Source: JBNNGK01 sp050268245 (GTDB taxonomy: Bacteria > Pseudomonadota > Gammaproteobacteria > Enterobacterales > Enterobacteriaceae). From it: DNA of 64,000 nucleotides. Below the pieces are notes generated by a model. That model did not search any database. It was not told the origin of the DNA and saw only the letters and a list, made by a program, of their open reading frames with translations. Numbering within the stretch: position 1 is the stretch's first letter; each line of letters starts with the position of its first letter. The DNA is taken from positions 1 through 64,000 of the forward strand of contig NZ_JBNNGK010000011.1 in the NCBI RefSeq assembly GCF_050268245.1, given 5' to 3'. A program made the position numbers and the translations under genes. This document shows positions 1 through 8,324 of this stretch, one piece after another.

Positions 1-71
1 AGCAGTTGTTCAGCGAGTTTGGCTTCACCGTCGACAACGTGGTGGCGAAAGCCAAAGCCCTGCTGAAATAA
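1..71 (+). CDS. tktA: Transketolase, C-terminal end (partial)
   Basis: Only the last 22 codons and the TAA stop are in the window; the reading frame enters at base 3. The residues (ending FGFTVDNVVAKAKALLK) match the conserved C-terminus of enterobacterial transketolase, the thiamine-diphosphate enzyme of the non-oxidative pentose phosphate pathway. Position upstream of epd-pgk-fbaA fits tktA, although a nudK remnant directly downstream recalls the tktB neighbourhood of E. coli. The rest of the gene lies to the left of the window. Confidence 0.85.
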   Translation, partial: QLFSEFGFTVDNVVAKAKALLK

Positions 72-104
72 GGCGGGCAGCGCCGTAACTGGCGCGTTTA
101 TACC

Positions 105-135
105 AGGGCCGAATACCGATTCGGCCCTGTTTTTA
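105..135 (+). terminator. Intrinsic terminator after tktA
   Basis: A perfect 10-bp stem (AGGGCCGAAT with ATTCGGCCCT, 105-114 and 119-128) closes a 4-base loop and is followed by GTTTTT. It lies 34 bases after the transketolase stop and very probably ends that transcript. The run of T is on the + strand, so it serves tktA and not the reversed nudK remnant, whose stop codon overlaps it. Confidence 0.85.
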
Positions 136-255
136 CGGATGTAACTGCAAATACTGCAACAGCATGATGGTCTTGGCATCCTTGATGCGTCCATCGGCGA
201 TCATCGCTACCGCCTCGCTAAAGGGCAGCTCCACCAATTCAATATCTTCATTTTA
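133..255 (-). pseudogene. nudK: nudK (GDP-mannose pyrophosphatase) 3' remnant
   Basis: Read on the minus strand, 249 down to 133 encodes EDIELVELPF followed by a further 28 residues and TAA. This matches the last ~38 residues of the Nudix enzyme NudK (YffH), which hydrolyses GDP-mannose, including the conserved GRIKDAKTIMLL stretch. An in-frame stop sits just upstream (255-253), and beyond it the sequence no longer resembles NudK and soon enters the tandem repeat array. No Nudix box is present, so the fragment cannot be an enzyme. It is a decayed 3' end left after deletion or insertion of the repeats. In E. coli nudK lies close to tktB, which may explain its presence beside a transketolase gene. 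Confidence 0.7.
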
Positions 256-302
256 AATATTCCACTCACTCTTTTTGCGCATCATGTCCAACCACGACAA
301 AC

Positions 303-1110
303 TTCGTAGTGGCGTGGTACGCCGCGCCTGTTTATATCGCTGGTGCTTAGTGGGGCGAACATGTTCGCCCCCTACGATGTGGCAAGGGGCTCAATTTGTT
401 ACCGCTCTGGCAACGTTCTCACCACTCAATTCGTAGTAGCGTGGTACGCCGCGCCTGTTTATATCGCTGGTGCTTAGTGGGGCGAACATGTTCGACCCCT
501 ACGCTGTGGCAAGATGCTCAATTTGTTACCGCTCTGGCAACGGTCTTACCGCTTAATTCGTAGTGGCGTGGCACGCCGCGCCCGTTCATGTCGCCGGTGT
601 TTAGTGGGTCGAACATGTTCGACCCTGCGCGGTGGCAAGATGTTCAACTTGTCACCGTTCTGGCAACGGACTTAGCACTCAATTCGTAGTGGTGTGGCAT
701 GCCGCGCCCGTTCATATCGCCGGTGCTTATTGGGTCGAACATGTTCGACCCCTACGATGTGGCAAGATGTTCAACTTGTCACCGTTCTGGCAACGGACTT
801 AGCACTCAATTCGTAGTGGTGTGGCATGCCGCGCTCGTTCATGTCGCCGGTGCTTAGTGGGTCGAACATGTTCGACCCTGCGCGGTGGCAAGATGTTCAA
901 CTTGTCACCGTTCTGGCAACGGACTTAGCACTCAATTCGTAGCGGCGTGGCATGCCGCGCTCGTTCATGTCGCAGGTGTTTAGTGGGTCGAACATGTTCG
1001 ACCCTGCGCGGTGGCAAGATGTTCACTTGTCACCGTTCTGGCAACGGACTTAGCACTCAATTCGTAGCGGCGTGGCATGCCGCGCCTATAAATATCGGCG
1101 GGGGCGTTTA
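303..1110. repeat. Tandem array of ~126-bp palindrome-bearing repeats
   Basis: Six full units and a partial seventh start with TTCGTAG at 303, 430, 557, 683, 810, 936 and 1061, so the period is 125-127 bp. Each full unit contains the inverted repeat GGCGTGGCACGCC (or a variant) and, about 49 bases further on, a 20-bp palindrome centred on GAACATGTTC at 352, 479, 606, 732, 859 and 985. A third block, a GTGGCAAGATGTTCAACTTG-type stretch followed by CACCGTTCTGGCAACGG, ends each unit. Units 4-6 are closest to each other, suggesting recent amplification. No coding capacity is credible here. The gap from 256 to 302 and the tail from 1111 to 1249 hold nothing I recognise apart from the hairpin at 1195-1234. 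Confidence 0.9.
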
Positions 1111-1194
1111 CGACTCTGACAACTACCTAACGCAGAAGGAAAAGGAGTGCACGGCTGATTAAGGCAATAAGGGCAGGCTGGTATGACAAAATGA

Positions 1195-1234
1195 CGCCCA
1201 ATGTCGCTCAGGCTTAACTGAATAGCATTGGGCG
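1195..1234. repeat. Hairpin downstream of the ABM-domain gene
   Basis: CGCCCAATG (1195-1203) is the exact reverse complement of CATTGGGCG (1226-1234), with a 22-base loop. It sits 16 bases beyond the stop of the minus-strand gene at 1250-1576. It may stabilise or end that transcript, but there is no clear T run in either direction, so an intrinsic terminator is only possible. Confidence 0.4.
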
Positions 1235-1249
1235 AGATGACAAGAGGGC

Positions 1250-1576
1250 TTACTTGGATTTTTCTAATTGGGTCAGTTTTTGCACATTCAGACTTTCTAA
1301 TTTCCCATCAAGCTCCTCGAGGAATCTATCGTGGTAATCCATCGCGACGTGCTTCTTCAGATCGTCTTCCGATGTCCAGCGCTCAATGAACATAAACGAA
1401 ACTTTGCCGGGTTTTCCCAGCTCTTGGACGTTTATGGCTTGTGATTCATGAAAATCGTACTGAAGGCAACCCGGTTCTTGATGCGTCGGCGCGACCATGG
1501 CTCGGGCGGCTTTTCTCACCGCATCGATATGCTGAGGAAAAGGGGTCAGCGTGGCAACAATTTTAACTTCACTCAT
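1250..1576 (-). CDS. Antibiotic-biosynthesis-monooxygenase (ABM) fold protein, YgiN-like
   Basis: A 108-residue protein with the single dimeric alpha/beta-barrel ABM domain. Visible hallmarks are the early EVKIVATLTPFPQHIDAVRKA segment, the EPGCLQYDFHES motif (residues ~35-47) and the FIERWTSEDDLKKHVA motif (~64-79). Family members include quinol monooxygenases (YgiN) and autoinducer-2-degrading LsrG; the substrate cannot be inferred from this sequence. The start is supported by an AAGGAG ribosome-binding site just upstream on the minus strand. It stands alone between the repeat array and epd, transcribed away from epd. There is no signal peptide, so it is probably a small cytoplasmic enzyme. 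Confidence 0.8.
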   Translation of the reverse strand: MSEVKIVATLTPFPQHIDAVRKAARAMVAPTHQEPGCLQYDFHESQAINVQELGKPGKVSFMFIERWTSEDDLKKHVAMDYHDRFLEELDGKLESLNVQKLTQLEKSK

Positions 1577-1939
1577 ATTAGCTCCTTGTGTGGTACAGAG
1601 TGTGTACCAAAGATAGGGATCGGCGAACGGTGAAACGTGCGCTAGATCATGTTATTTCCGCAAAATACCGTCCAGTTAACAGCCTGACTGTCGGTACTAT
1701 TCCTTTTCGAAAAACTTTGGTTTATGCTCGGCTGAAGCGTTTCAGTTAGCGTGTTGTTTAACTGAAATACCTGAGTGAGCGAGTGGTTGAAACCACAGAG
1801 TTGACGAATAATCTAACGCAGCGATTCACAGCAGGCAGTACGCTAAAGTACTCTATGCAGGTTAGCATGATAACCAGTCAGTGCCACCCCCCATCCGGTG
1901 AACAAATCCGGCAGGGACGGCCCTTTTTTAGGGAGTAGC
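1577..1939. other. Intergenic region upstream of epd
   Basis: 363 bases between the divergent ABM gene and epd, presumably holding both promoters. Two small perfect hairpins are visible: TTCAGTTA/TAACTGAA (1741-1748, 1759-1766) and GTGGTTGAAACCAC (1783-1796). I could not identify a convincing -35/-10 pair or a conserved RNA. Confidence 0.4.
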
Positions 1940-2956
1940 ATGACCATTCGCATAGCGATAAACGGCTTTGGCCGCATCGGCCGCAGCGTGTTGCGCGCAC
2001 TGTATGAGTCGGGTAGACGAGCAGAAATTTCCGTCGTGGCGATCAACGAACTAGCGAATGCCGAAGGCATGGCGCACCTGTTGAAATACGATTCAAGCCA
2101 CGGACGCTTTGCTTGGGATGTACGCCAAGAGAATGATGTGCTGAGCGTCGGTGACGATAAAATTCGGCTGCTGCATCAGCCGGTGCTGGAACAGTTGCCT
2201 TGGGGTGAACTGGGTGTCGATGTCCTGCTCGATTGCAGCGGCGTCTATGGCAGCCGGGAGGATGGCGAAGCGCATCGGGCAGCCGGGGCAAAGAAGGTGT
2301 TATTTGCTCACCCGGGCAGCAACGATTTGGATGCCACCATTGTGTTTGGTGTTAACGAGCATACATTACTGGCTGAGCATCGCATTGTGTCTAATGCTTC
2401 CTGCACCACCAACTGCATTATTCCGGTCATTAAATTGTTGGATGAAGCCTATAGTATCGAGTCAGGCACTGTCACGACCATTCACTCCTCAATGAACGAT
2501 CAGCCGGTGATAGACGCCTATCACGCGGATTTACGCCGGACCCGCGCAGCGAGCCAGTCGATTATACCGGTCGACACCAAGCTGGCCGCAGGCATCACGC
2601 GTATATTTCCACAGTTTTGCGATCGTTTTGAAGCGATTTCCGTGCGTGTGCCGACCATCAACGTGACCGCCATTGATCTTAGCGTCAGTGTTAGCGCCCC
2701 GGTCAGGGTTGTAGAGGTCAACCAGTTGTTGCAAAAGGCCGCACAGGGTGCATTTCGTGGTATAGTTGACTATACGGAACTACCATTAGTCTCGATCGAT
2801 TTTAACCATGACCCGCACAGTGCCATCGTCGACGGTACGCAGACGCGGGTTAGCGGACAACACCTGATTAAGACCTTGGTCTGGTGTGATAATGAATGGG
2901 GCTTTGCCAACAGGATGTTGGATACAACACGGGCAATGGCCGCATGCGGTTTCTAG
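1940..2956 (+). CDS. epd: D-erythrose-4-phosphate dehydrogenase
   Basis: A 338-residue GAPDH-family enzyme that oxidises erythrose 4-phosphate to 4-phosphoerythronate with NAD, the first step of the deoxyxylulose-5-phosphate-independent route to pyridoxal phosphate. The N-terminal Rossmann motif INGFGRIGR (residues 7-15), catalytic Cys155 in NASCTTNC and His182 are present. An in-frame codon at 1898 would add 14 residues, but ATG 1940 is preferred because GGGAG lies 5 bases upstream and the product then begins MTIRIAINGFG as in E. coli Epd. The epd-pgk-fbaA order is the conserved enterobacterial cluster; pgk follows after 74 bases, so read-through is likely. Length and motifs are normal. The related GapA is excluded by the pgk/fbaA neighbourhood and sequence. 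Confidence 0.95.
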   Translation: MTIRIAINGFGRIGRSVLRALYESGRRAEISVVAINELANAEGMAHLLKYDSSHGRFAWDVRQENDVLSVGDDKIRLLHQPVLEQLPWGELGVDVLLDCSGVYGSREDGEAHRAAGAKKVLFAHPGSNDLDATIVFGVNEHTLLAEHRIVSNASCTTNCIIPVIKLLDEAYSIESGTVTTIHSSMNDQPVIDAYHADLRRTRAASQSIIPVDTKLAAGITRIFPQFCDRFEAISVRVPTINVTAIDLSVSVSAPVRVVEVNQLLQKAAQGAFRGIVDYTELPLVSIDFNHDPHSAIVDGTQTRVSGQHLIKTLVWCDNEWGFANRMLDTTRAMAACGF

Positions 2957-3030
2957 CACGGCGGCATCACTGATGATGCGCCGCTCAGGCAACTTTATAG
3001 TTTATAAAGAATCAACTAAGAGGGTTCACC

Positions 3031-4194
3031 ATGTCTGTAATTAAGATGTCCGATCTCGATCTGGCGGGAAAACGTGTTCTGATCCGTTCCGATCTGAACG
3101 TACCAGTGAAAGACGGTAAAGTGACTTCCGATGCGCGTATCCGTGCCTCCTTGCCGACTATCGAAGCTGCGCTGAAACAAGGCGCCCGCGTGATGGTAAC
3201 GTCCCACTTAGGGCGTCCTACCGAAGGTGAGTATAACGAAGAGTTTTCTCTGCAACCGGTAGTAAATTATCTGAAAGATCATCTGAAAAATCCCGTGCGT
3301 CTGGCGAAAGATTACCTGGACGGTGTTGACGTTGCCGAAGGTGAACTGGTGGTGCTGGAGAACGTTCGCTTCAATAAAGGCGAGAAGAAAGACGACGAAA
3401 CGTTATCCAAAAAATACGCGGCGCTGTGCGACGTGTATGTGATGGATGCCTTTGGTACTGCGCACCGTGCACAAGCGTCAACCCACGGCGTCGGCAAATT
3501 CGCCCCGGTTGCTTGCGCAGGTCCGTTGCTGTCTGGTGAGCTTGAAGCGCTTGGCAAAGCATTGAAAGAACCCGCCCGTCCGATGGTCGCTATCGTCGGT
3601 GGTTCAAAAGTTTCCACTAAACTGACCGTACTGGATTCCTTGTCCAAGATTGCCGATCAACTGATCGTTGGCGGTGGTATTGCTAATACCTTTGTTGCCG
3701 CACAAGGTAACAATGTGGGCCAGTCTCTGTACGAAGCCGATTTGATTCCAAACGCGCAAAAATTGCTGGAAACCTGCGATATCCCGGTTCCGACCGATGT
3801 ACGTGTGGCAACCGAGTTCTCTGAAACCGCCACTGCGACGGTAAAACAGGCGAATGAAATCAAAGATAATGAGCAAATTCTGGATATGGGCGATGTCTCA
3901 GCCGAGCGTCTGGCCGTTATCCTGAAGAACGCCAAAACCATTCTGTGGAATGGCCCGGTTGGCGTATTCGAGTTCCCTAACTTCCGTAAGGGCACCGAAA
4001 TTGTTGCGCGCGCCATTGCAGAAAGCGATGCTTTCTCTATCGCGGGCGGCGGCGACACCCTGGCAGCGATCGATATGTTCGGTATTGCTGACAAGATCTC
4101 CTACATTTCTACCGGCGGCGGTGCTTTCCTGGAGTTCGTTGAAGGGAAACAATTGCCAGCGGTTGTGATGCTGGAAGAGCGCGCTAAGCAGTAA
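3031..4194 (+). CDS. pgk: Phosphoglycerate kinase
   Basis: A 387-residue cytoplasmic glycolytic enzyme that transfers phosphate from 1,3-bisphosphoglycerate to ADP. Family signatures are clear: RSDLNVPVKDG near residue 19 (substrate-binding Asp and Asn), SHLGRP near 58, the hinge and nucleotide segment with GGSKVSTK near 190, and the C-terminal GGGDTLAAID block. Length matches E. coli Pgk (387). The ATG follows an AGAGGG ribosome-binding site. It lies between epd and fbaA; the 168 bases before fbaA contain a terminator-like hairpin, so fbaA probably also has its own promoter. Codon use looks strongly biased, as expected for a highly expressed gene. Confidence 0.97.
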   Translation: MSVIKMSDLDLAGKRVLIRSDLNVPVKDGKVTSDARIRASLPTIEAALKQGARVMVTSHLGRPTEGEYNEEFSLQPVVNYLKDHLKNPVRLAKDYLDGVDVAEGELVVLENVRFNKGEKKDDETLSKKYAALCDVYVMDAFGTAHRAQASTHGVGKFAPVACAGPLLSGELEALGKALKEPARPMVAIVGGSKVSTKLTVLDSLSKIADQLIVGGGIANTFVAAQGNNVGQSLYEADLIPNAQKLLETCDIPVPTDVRVATEFSETATATVKQANEIKDNEQILDMGDVSAERLAVILKNAKTILWNGPVGVFEFPNFRKGTEIVARAIAESDAFSIAGGGDTLAAIDMFGIADKISYISTGGGAFLEFVEGKQLPAVVMLEERAKQ

Positions 4195-4202
4195 TTCAGA
4201 CA

Positions 4203-4235
4203 ACGGGAGACGCAAGTCGCCCGTTTGTTTTATTC
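4203..4235 (+). terminator. Terminator-like hairpin after pgk
   Basis: ACGGGAGAC and GTCGCCCGT (4203-4211 and 4216-4224) pair with one mismatch around a GCAA loop, followed by a TTTGTTTTATT tract. It lies 8 bases past the pgk stop and would partly or wholly separate pgk from fbaA transcription. Confidence 0.6.
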
Positions 4236-4362
4236 CGCGCTGCTACGGTAGCGTGGGTAAAAACGATTCACATCCATCTATATCCGATAGATTTTACGTA
4301 GCGGCCATGCGGCAGCGTGAAAGATAAAGGGTATTACGGCAAACGAAACAGGACACCGTAAC

Positions 4363-5442
4363 ATGTCTAAAATTTTTGATTTCGTAAAACCGGGTGTCAT
4401 CACTGGTGATGACGTTCAGAAAGTATTCGCAGTAGCGAAAGAGAACAACTTTGCGCTGCCCGCAGTAAACTGCGTGGGTACCGACTCCATCAATGCGGTG
4501 TTGGAAACAGCAGCGAAAGTGCGTTCACCTGTTATCGTTCAGTTCTCTAACGGCGGCGCTGCGTTTATCGCGGGCAAAGGCGTAAAAACTGATATTCCAC
4601 AGGGTGCGGCGATTCTGGGCGCTATTTCCGGTGCACATCACGTTCACCAGATGGCTGAACATTACGGCGTGCCGGTTATTCTGCACACCGACCACTGCGC
4701 GAAAAAACTGCTGCCATGGATTGACGGCCTGCTGGACGCTGGCGAAAAACATTTCGCGGCAACCGGTAAACCGTTGTTCTCTTCGCACATGATCGATCTG
4801 TCTGAAGAGTCACTGGAAGAAAACATTGAAATCTGCGGCAAGTACCTGGCTCGCATGGCGAAAATGGGCATGACGCTGGAAATCGAACTGGGTTGCACCG
4901 GCGGTGAAGAAGATGGCGTAGACAACAGCCATATGGATGCTTCCGCGCTGTATACTCAGCCAGAAGATGTGGCGTACGCGTACGAAAAACTGAACGCGAT
5001 CAGCCCACGTTTCACCATCGCAGCCTCTTTCGGTAACGTACACGGTGTGTACAAGCCAGGCAACGTGAAACTGACGCCGACTATCCTGCGCGACTCTCAG
5101 GACTACGTTTCTAAGAAATATAACCTGCCGCACAACAGCCTGAACTTCGTGTTCCACGGCGGTTCGGGTTCAAGCGATGCAGAGATCAAAGAATCCGTCA
5201 GCTACGGTGTGATCAAAATGAACATCGATACCGACACCCAGTGGGCAACATGGGAAGGTATTCTGAACTACTACAAAGAAAACGAAGGTTATCTGCAAAG
5301 CCAATTGGGCAACCCGAAAGGCGCAGATCAGCCGAACAAGAAATACTACGATCCACGTGTCTGGCTGCGTGCTGCGCAGACCAGCATGGTGACGCGTCTG
5401 GAGCAGGCATTTAAAGATCTGAACGCTATCGACGTGCTGTAA
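4363..5442 (+). CDS. fbaA: Class II fructose-bisphosphate aldolase
   Basis: A 359-residue zinc-dependent aldolase that cleaves fructose 1,6-bisphosphate to dihydroxyacetone phosphate and glyceraldehyde 3-phosphate. The HTDHC motif (residues 108-112) supplies catalytic Asp110 and zinc ligand His111. ELGCTGGEEDGVDNSH in the middle and VFHGGSGSSD near residue 264 give the other metal and phosphate ligands. Length equals E. coli FbaA. It is the last gene of the epd-pgk-fbaA set and is followed by a strong terminator. No abnormality is seen. Confidence 0.97.
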   Translation: MSKIFDFVKPGVITGDDVQKVFAVAKENNFALPAVNCVGTDSINAVLETAAKVRSPVIVQFSNGGAAFIAGKGVKTDIPQGAAILGAISGAHHVHQMAEHYGVPVILHTDHCAKKLLPWIDGLLDAGEKHFAATGKPLFSSHMIDLSEESLEENIEICGKYLARMAKMGMTLEIELGCTGGEEDGVDNSHMDASALYTQPEDVAYAYEKLNAISPRFTIAASFGNVHGVYKPGNVKLTPTILRDSQDYVSKKYNLPHNSLNFVFHGGSGSSDAEIKESVSYGVIKMNIDTDTQWATWEGILNYYKENEGYLQSQLGNPKGADQPNKKYYDPRVWLRAAQTSMVTRLEQAFKDLNAIDVL

Positions 5443-5486
5443 TCTGGCTACCGGGTGCGGTTTACCACACCTGATGCTCGCTAATC

Positions 5487-5516
5487 AAAGGCTCCCGTTG
5501 TGGAGCCTTTGTTTTT
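5487..5516 (+). terminator. Intrinsic terminator after fbaA
   Basis: AAAGGCTCC (5487-5495) pairs with GGAGCCTTT (5502-5510) around a 6-base loop and is followed by GTTTTT. It is 44 bases downstream of the fbaA stop. The remaining intergenic DNA to mscS (5517-5788) holds no gene I can support. Confidence 0.85.
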
Positions 5517-5754
5517 GGGATAGGGATGTATTTCGCAAAGTTGTTTGTCAAAATTGGCATCACACTACATTGTTAGTTACCCTTAGCCGGGTTGTTTCCG
5601 CATTGGAGATATTCCCAAAATTATTCGGGCGGGTTCTAGGTAATAACTGAGCAAGTTTCCCAGGCATCGTTAACAATATGGCTGGGAGTCGATCGGGTTG
5701 CCAACAATGATCCCGCTCGGCGTATAAGGTGATATCCCAATGTATTTGCGATTT

Positions 5755-5772
5755 CTCCCGTAGGGAGTTTTT
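5755..5772 (+). other. Short terminator-like hairpin in the mscS leader
   Basis: CTCCC (5755-5759) and GGGAG (5763-5767) flank a 3-base loop and run straight into TTTTT, 16 bases before the mscS ATG. The stem is only 5 bp, so it may be accidental. If real, it could attenuate transcription or mask the ribosome-binding region. Confidence 0.3.
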
Positions 5773-5788
5773 AAGGTAGGACGTTAGA

Positions 5789-6658
5789 ATGGAAGAGCTC
5801 AACGTAGTAGAGGGCATCAATAGTGTTGGGAGTTGGTTGGAAAACAACCAAGACTTATTGATTCAATATGCGGTAAACATTGTTGCTGCTATCGTTATCT
5901 TTATTATTGGTTCGATCATTGCGCGTACGGTAGGCAATGCGCTGAATCGGGTAATGAAACTGCGTGGTATCGATGCCACCGTTGCCGATTTCCTTTCCGC
6001 AATGGCGCGTTACGGTATCCTGGCCTTCACCTTGATTGCGGTACTGGGCCGTATTGGGGTGCAAACTACGTCGGTGATTGCCGTATTGGGTGCGGCGGGT
6101 TTGGCCATTGGTCTGGCGTTGCAAGGTTCGTTGTCTAACTTTGCCGCTGGCGTGTTGTTGGTTGCTTTCCGTCCGATTCGTGCCGGTGAATATGTTGATC
6201 TGGGTGGGATTGCCGGTACCGTCGATCAGGTACAAATATTCTCTACCACGATGCGTACACCGGATAACAAGACCATTGTAGTGCCGAATGGCAAAATCAT
6301 CGCAGGCAACATCATTAACTATTCGCGTGAGCCGAACCGCCGGGTCGATATTGTGGTGGGAGTGGCTTACGATGCAGATATCGATCTGGTGAAAAAGGTG
6401 CTGGGCGATGTGATTGCGGCAGATGAACGCATCATGCATGACAAGGGTGTGACGGTACGCCTGAATGAAATGGCGGCGTCTTCGCTCAACTTCGTGACCC
6501 GTTCCTGGACCACTAATGCACAATATTGGGACGTGTATTTCGATCTTATGGAAAACTTCAAGCGCCAACTGGACGCCAACGGTATTGGTATTCCGTATCC
6601 GCAGATGGATGTGCATCTGCGCCATGTTGGGAAAGCCTCGGCTACTCAGCCAGAATAA
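5789..6658 (+). CDS. mscS: Small-conductance mechanosensitive channel MscS
   Basis: A 289-residue inner-membrane channel that opens under membrane tension and releases solutes on osmotic downshock. Three N-terminal transmembrane helices are followed by the pore-lining TM3 with its alternating glycine/alanine packing (GAAGLAIGLALQGSLSNFAAG, described here by its end residues near 101-121), then the beta domain (VDLGGIAGTVDQV) and the C-terminal alpha/beta cage. Length is close to E. coli MscS (286). The E. coli order fbaA-mscS-argO is kept. A perfect terminator follows. A long open frame on the opposite strand is a shadow of this gene. Confidence 0.95.
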   Translation: MEELNVVEGINSVGSWLENNQDLLIQYAVNIVAAIVIFIIGSIIARTVGNALNRVMKLRGIDATVADFLSAMARYGILAFTLIAVLGRIGVQTTSVIAVLGAAGLAIGLALQGSLSNFAAGVLLVAFRPIRAGEYVDLGGIAGTVDQVQIFSTTMRTPDNKTIVVPNGKIIAGNIINYSREPNRRVDIVVGVAYDADIDLVKKVLGDVIAADERIMHDKGVTVRLNEMAASSLNFVTRSWTTNAQYWDVYFDLMENFKRQLDANGIGIPYPQMDVHLRHVGKASATQPE

Positions 6659-6675
6659 CCCACCAGTCAGTAGCG

Positions 6676-6703
6676 GAAACAGGGGGCTTCGGCCCCCTGT
6701 TTC
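6676..6703 (+). terminator. Terminator after mscS
   Basis: GAAACAGGGGGC and GCCCCCTGTTTC (6676-6687 and 6692-6703) form a perfect 12-bp stem with a TTCG tetraloop. The T stretch is short, but the stem and the UUCG loop are typical of strong enterobacterial terminators. Confidence 0.75.
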
Positions 6704-6754
6704 ATTACCAGCGGTAGTAATAAAATTTACTAATACCCGATTAGAAATATCCAT

Positions 6755-6783
6755 TTCCACTAATAATTCTTCCTTCGTATGAT
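6755..6783 (+). promoter_or_regulatory. Candidate argO promoter
   Basis: TTCCAC (6755-6760) and TATGAT (6778-6783) are separated by 17 bp and lie 56 bases upstream of the argO ATG. In E. coli argO is activated by ArgP (encoded at 8357-9250) in response to arginine. That regulatory link is inferred by orthology; I did not identify the ArgP site itself. Confidence 0.45.
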
Positions 6784-6838
6784 GCGCGTGTTGGGCTGGT
6801 CGTCTCGCCTTTAAGCACCCATTTTCCAAAGGAACGCC

Positions 6839-7456
6839 ATGTTAGCCATATTTTTACAAGGGTTTGCCCTGAGCGCTGCGATGATCCTGCCGCTCGGGCC
6901 ACAAAACGTATTTGTGATGAATCAGGGAATACGCCGACAATATCATTTGATGATCGCCTCGTTGTGCGCACTCAGTGATATCGCGTTAATTTGCGCCGGT
7001 ATTTTTGGCGGAAGTGCACTGCTTAGCCGCTCATTATTATTGTTATCGCTGGTGACATGGGGCGGGGTTGCATTCCTGTTGTGGTACGGTTGGGGTGCAT
7101 TTCGTACTGCATTCAGTCATTCGATAAAGTTAGCCAGCGTAGAAGAGATAAAACAAAGTCGTTGGCGAATCATGTTTACTATGTTGGCCGTGACTTGGCT
7201 TAATCCGCACGTGTATTTGGATACTTTTGTTGTACTCGGCAGTTTGGGAGGGCAATTGGCACCCGACGTGCGTTCGTGGTTCGCACTGGGCGCGGTTAGT
7301 GCTTCTTTGGTGTGGTTTTTTGCTTTGGCCCTGTTGGCTGGCTGGTTAGCTCCGTGGCTGAAAACCCAACTCGCTCAGCGCATCATTAACGGCTTAGTGG
7401 GCGGCGTAATGTGGTGTATTGCGATGCAACTGGCTTGGCAGGGCGTTAATTTATAA
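6839..7456 (+). CDS. argO: Arginine exporter ArgO (LysE family)
   Basis: A 205-residue inner-membrane protein of the LysE/RhtB family that exports L-arginine, and the toxic analogue canavanine, in E. coli. The N-terminal GFALSAAMILPLGPQNVFVMNQG segment with its conserved LGPQN motif and the mid-protein VTWLNPHVYLDTFVVLG motif are characteristic, and about six hydrophobic helices span the length. The ATG follows AAGGAA. Its activator ArgP is encoded 0.9 kb downstream on the other strand, as in E. coli, with yggE between them. Nothing unusual is seen. Confidence 0.93.
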   Translation: MLAIFLQGFALSAAMILPLGPQNVFVMNQGIRRQYHLMIASLCALSDIALICAGIFGGSALLSRSLLLLSLVTWGGVAFLLWYGWGAFRTAFSHSIKLASVEEIKQSRWRIMFTMLAVTWLNPHVYLDTFVVLGSLGGQLAPDVRSWFALGAVSASLVWFFALALLAGWLAPWLKTQLAQRIINGLVGGVMWCIAMQLAWQGVNL

Positions 7457-7573
7457 AATTACTACTAATCTGAATTTAAATAACTGTGGGATATGCTAGG
7501 TTTTATACCAAGAAACCGGCTGTTCTCGCAGGGAAGGCCGGTAATCAGAACAGCCTGTCATTAAGGAGACACT

Positions 7574-8305
7574 GTGAAGCTTAAAGCATTGGCTATGGCC
7601 GCAATGGTTGGATTAGGGACGCTACCTTTGGCGCTACATGCAGCGGAAGTACCAGAGGGGCCACACGTTGTTACGTCGGGGACTGCCAGCGTAGACGCCA
7701 CGCCAGATATTGCAACGTTGGCGATTGAGGTCAGCGTGTCGTCCAAAGATGCCGCTCAGGCCAAAAAACAGGTTGATGAACGCGTCGCCCAGTATTTTGA
7801 CTTCCTACAAAAAAGTGGCATTGAGAAAAAAGACATCAGTGCGGCTAATTTGCGCACTCAACCGGAATATGATTATCTGAAAACCGGTGAGTCGGTTCTG
7901 AAAGGTTACCGCGCGGTACGTCAGGTTCAGGTCACGCTGCGCCAGTTGGACAAATTGAACGGCTTGCTGGACGGTGCGTTAAAATCTGGCCTGAATGAGA
8001 TTCGCGCTGTCGAGCTCGGCGTAGCGAATCCTGACGTTTACCGCCAGCAGGCGCGGCAGAAAGCCATCGAGAACGCCACCCAGCAGGCGGATTCATTGGC
8101 GCAAGGTTTCAAAGCTAAGCTAGGGCCGGTCTACAGTATTCGTTATCATGTTGCTAACTACCAGCCGATGCCAGTGGCACGCATGTACAAGGCGGCGAGT
8201 GCCGCACCAGAAAACGACGTTGCTCAAACTTACGAACAGCAAAGTATCCATTTTGACGATCAGGTGGATGTGGTGTTTGAATTGCAACGTAATACCGCGC
8301 AGTAA
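7574..8305 (+). CDS. yggE: SIMPL-domain periplasmic protein YggE
   Basis: A 243-residue exported protein. The first ~23 residues form a signal peptide (positively charged start, hydrophobic core, cleavage expected after ALHA). The rest is one SIMPL (DUF541) domain, starting GPHVVTSGTASVDATPDIATLAIEVSV. In E. coli YggE has been linked to oxidative-stress tolerance, but its biochemical activity is not established. The start has an AAGGAG ribosome-binding site. It is convergent with argP, the two genes sharing a bidirectional hairpin at 8325-8350. Confidence 0.9.
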   Translation: MKLKALAMAAMVGLGTLPLALHAAEVPEGPHVVTSGTASVDATPDIATLAIEVSVSSKDAAQAKKQVDERVAQYFDFLQKSGIEKKDISAANLRTQPEYDYLKTGESVLKGYRAVRQVQVTLRQLDKLNGLLDGALKSGLNEIRAVELGVANPDVYRQQARQKAIENATQQADSLAQGFKAKLGPVYSIRYHVANYQPMPVARMYKAASAAPENDVAQTYEQQSIHFDDQVDVVFELQRNTAQ

Positions 8306-8324
8306 TAGTACCAGATGCCTGACA

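Noticed and set aside
303..1110. CRISPR array
   Set aside because: Units are ~126 bp and nearly identical throughout; there are no short repeats separated by unique spacers and no cas genes.
947..1162. 71-codon open frame within the tandem repeats
   Set aside because: It is made of repeat-unit sequence, has no ribosome-binding site and no family similarity.
5855..6829. 324-codon open frame antisense to mscS
   Set aside because: It is the complement of a well-conserved gene; its composition follows from mscS codon use and it matches no family.
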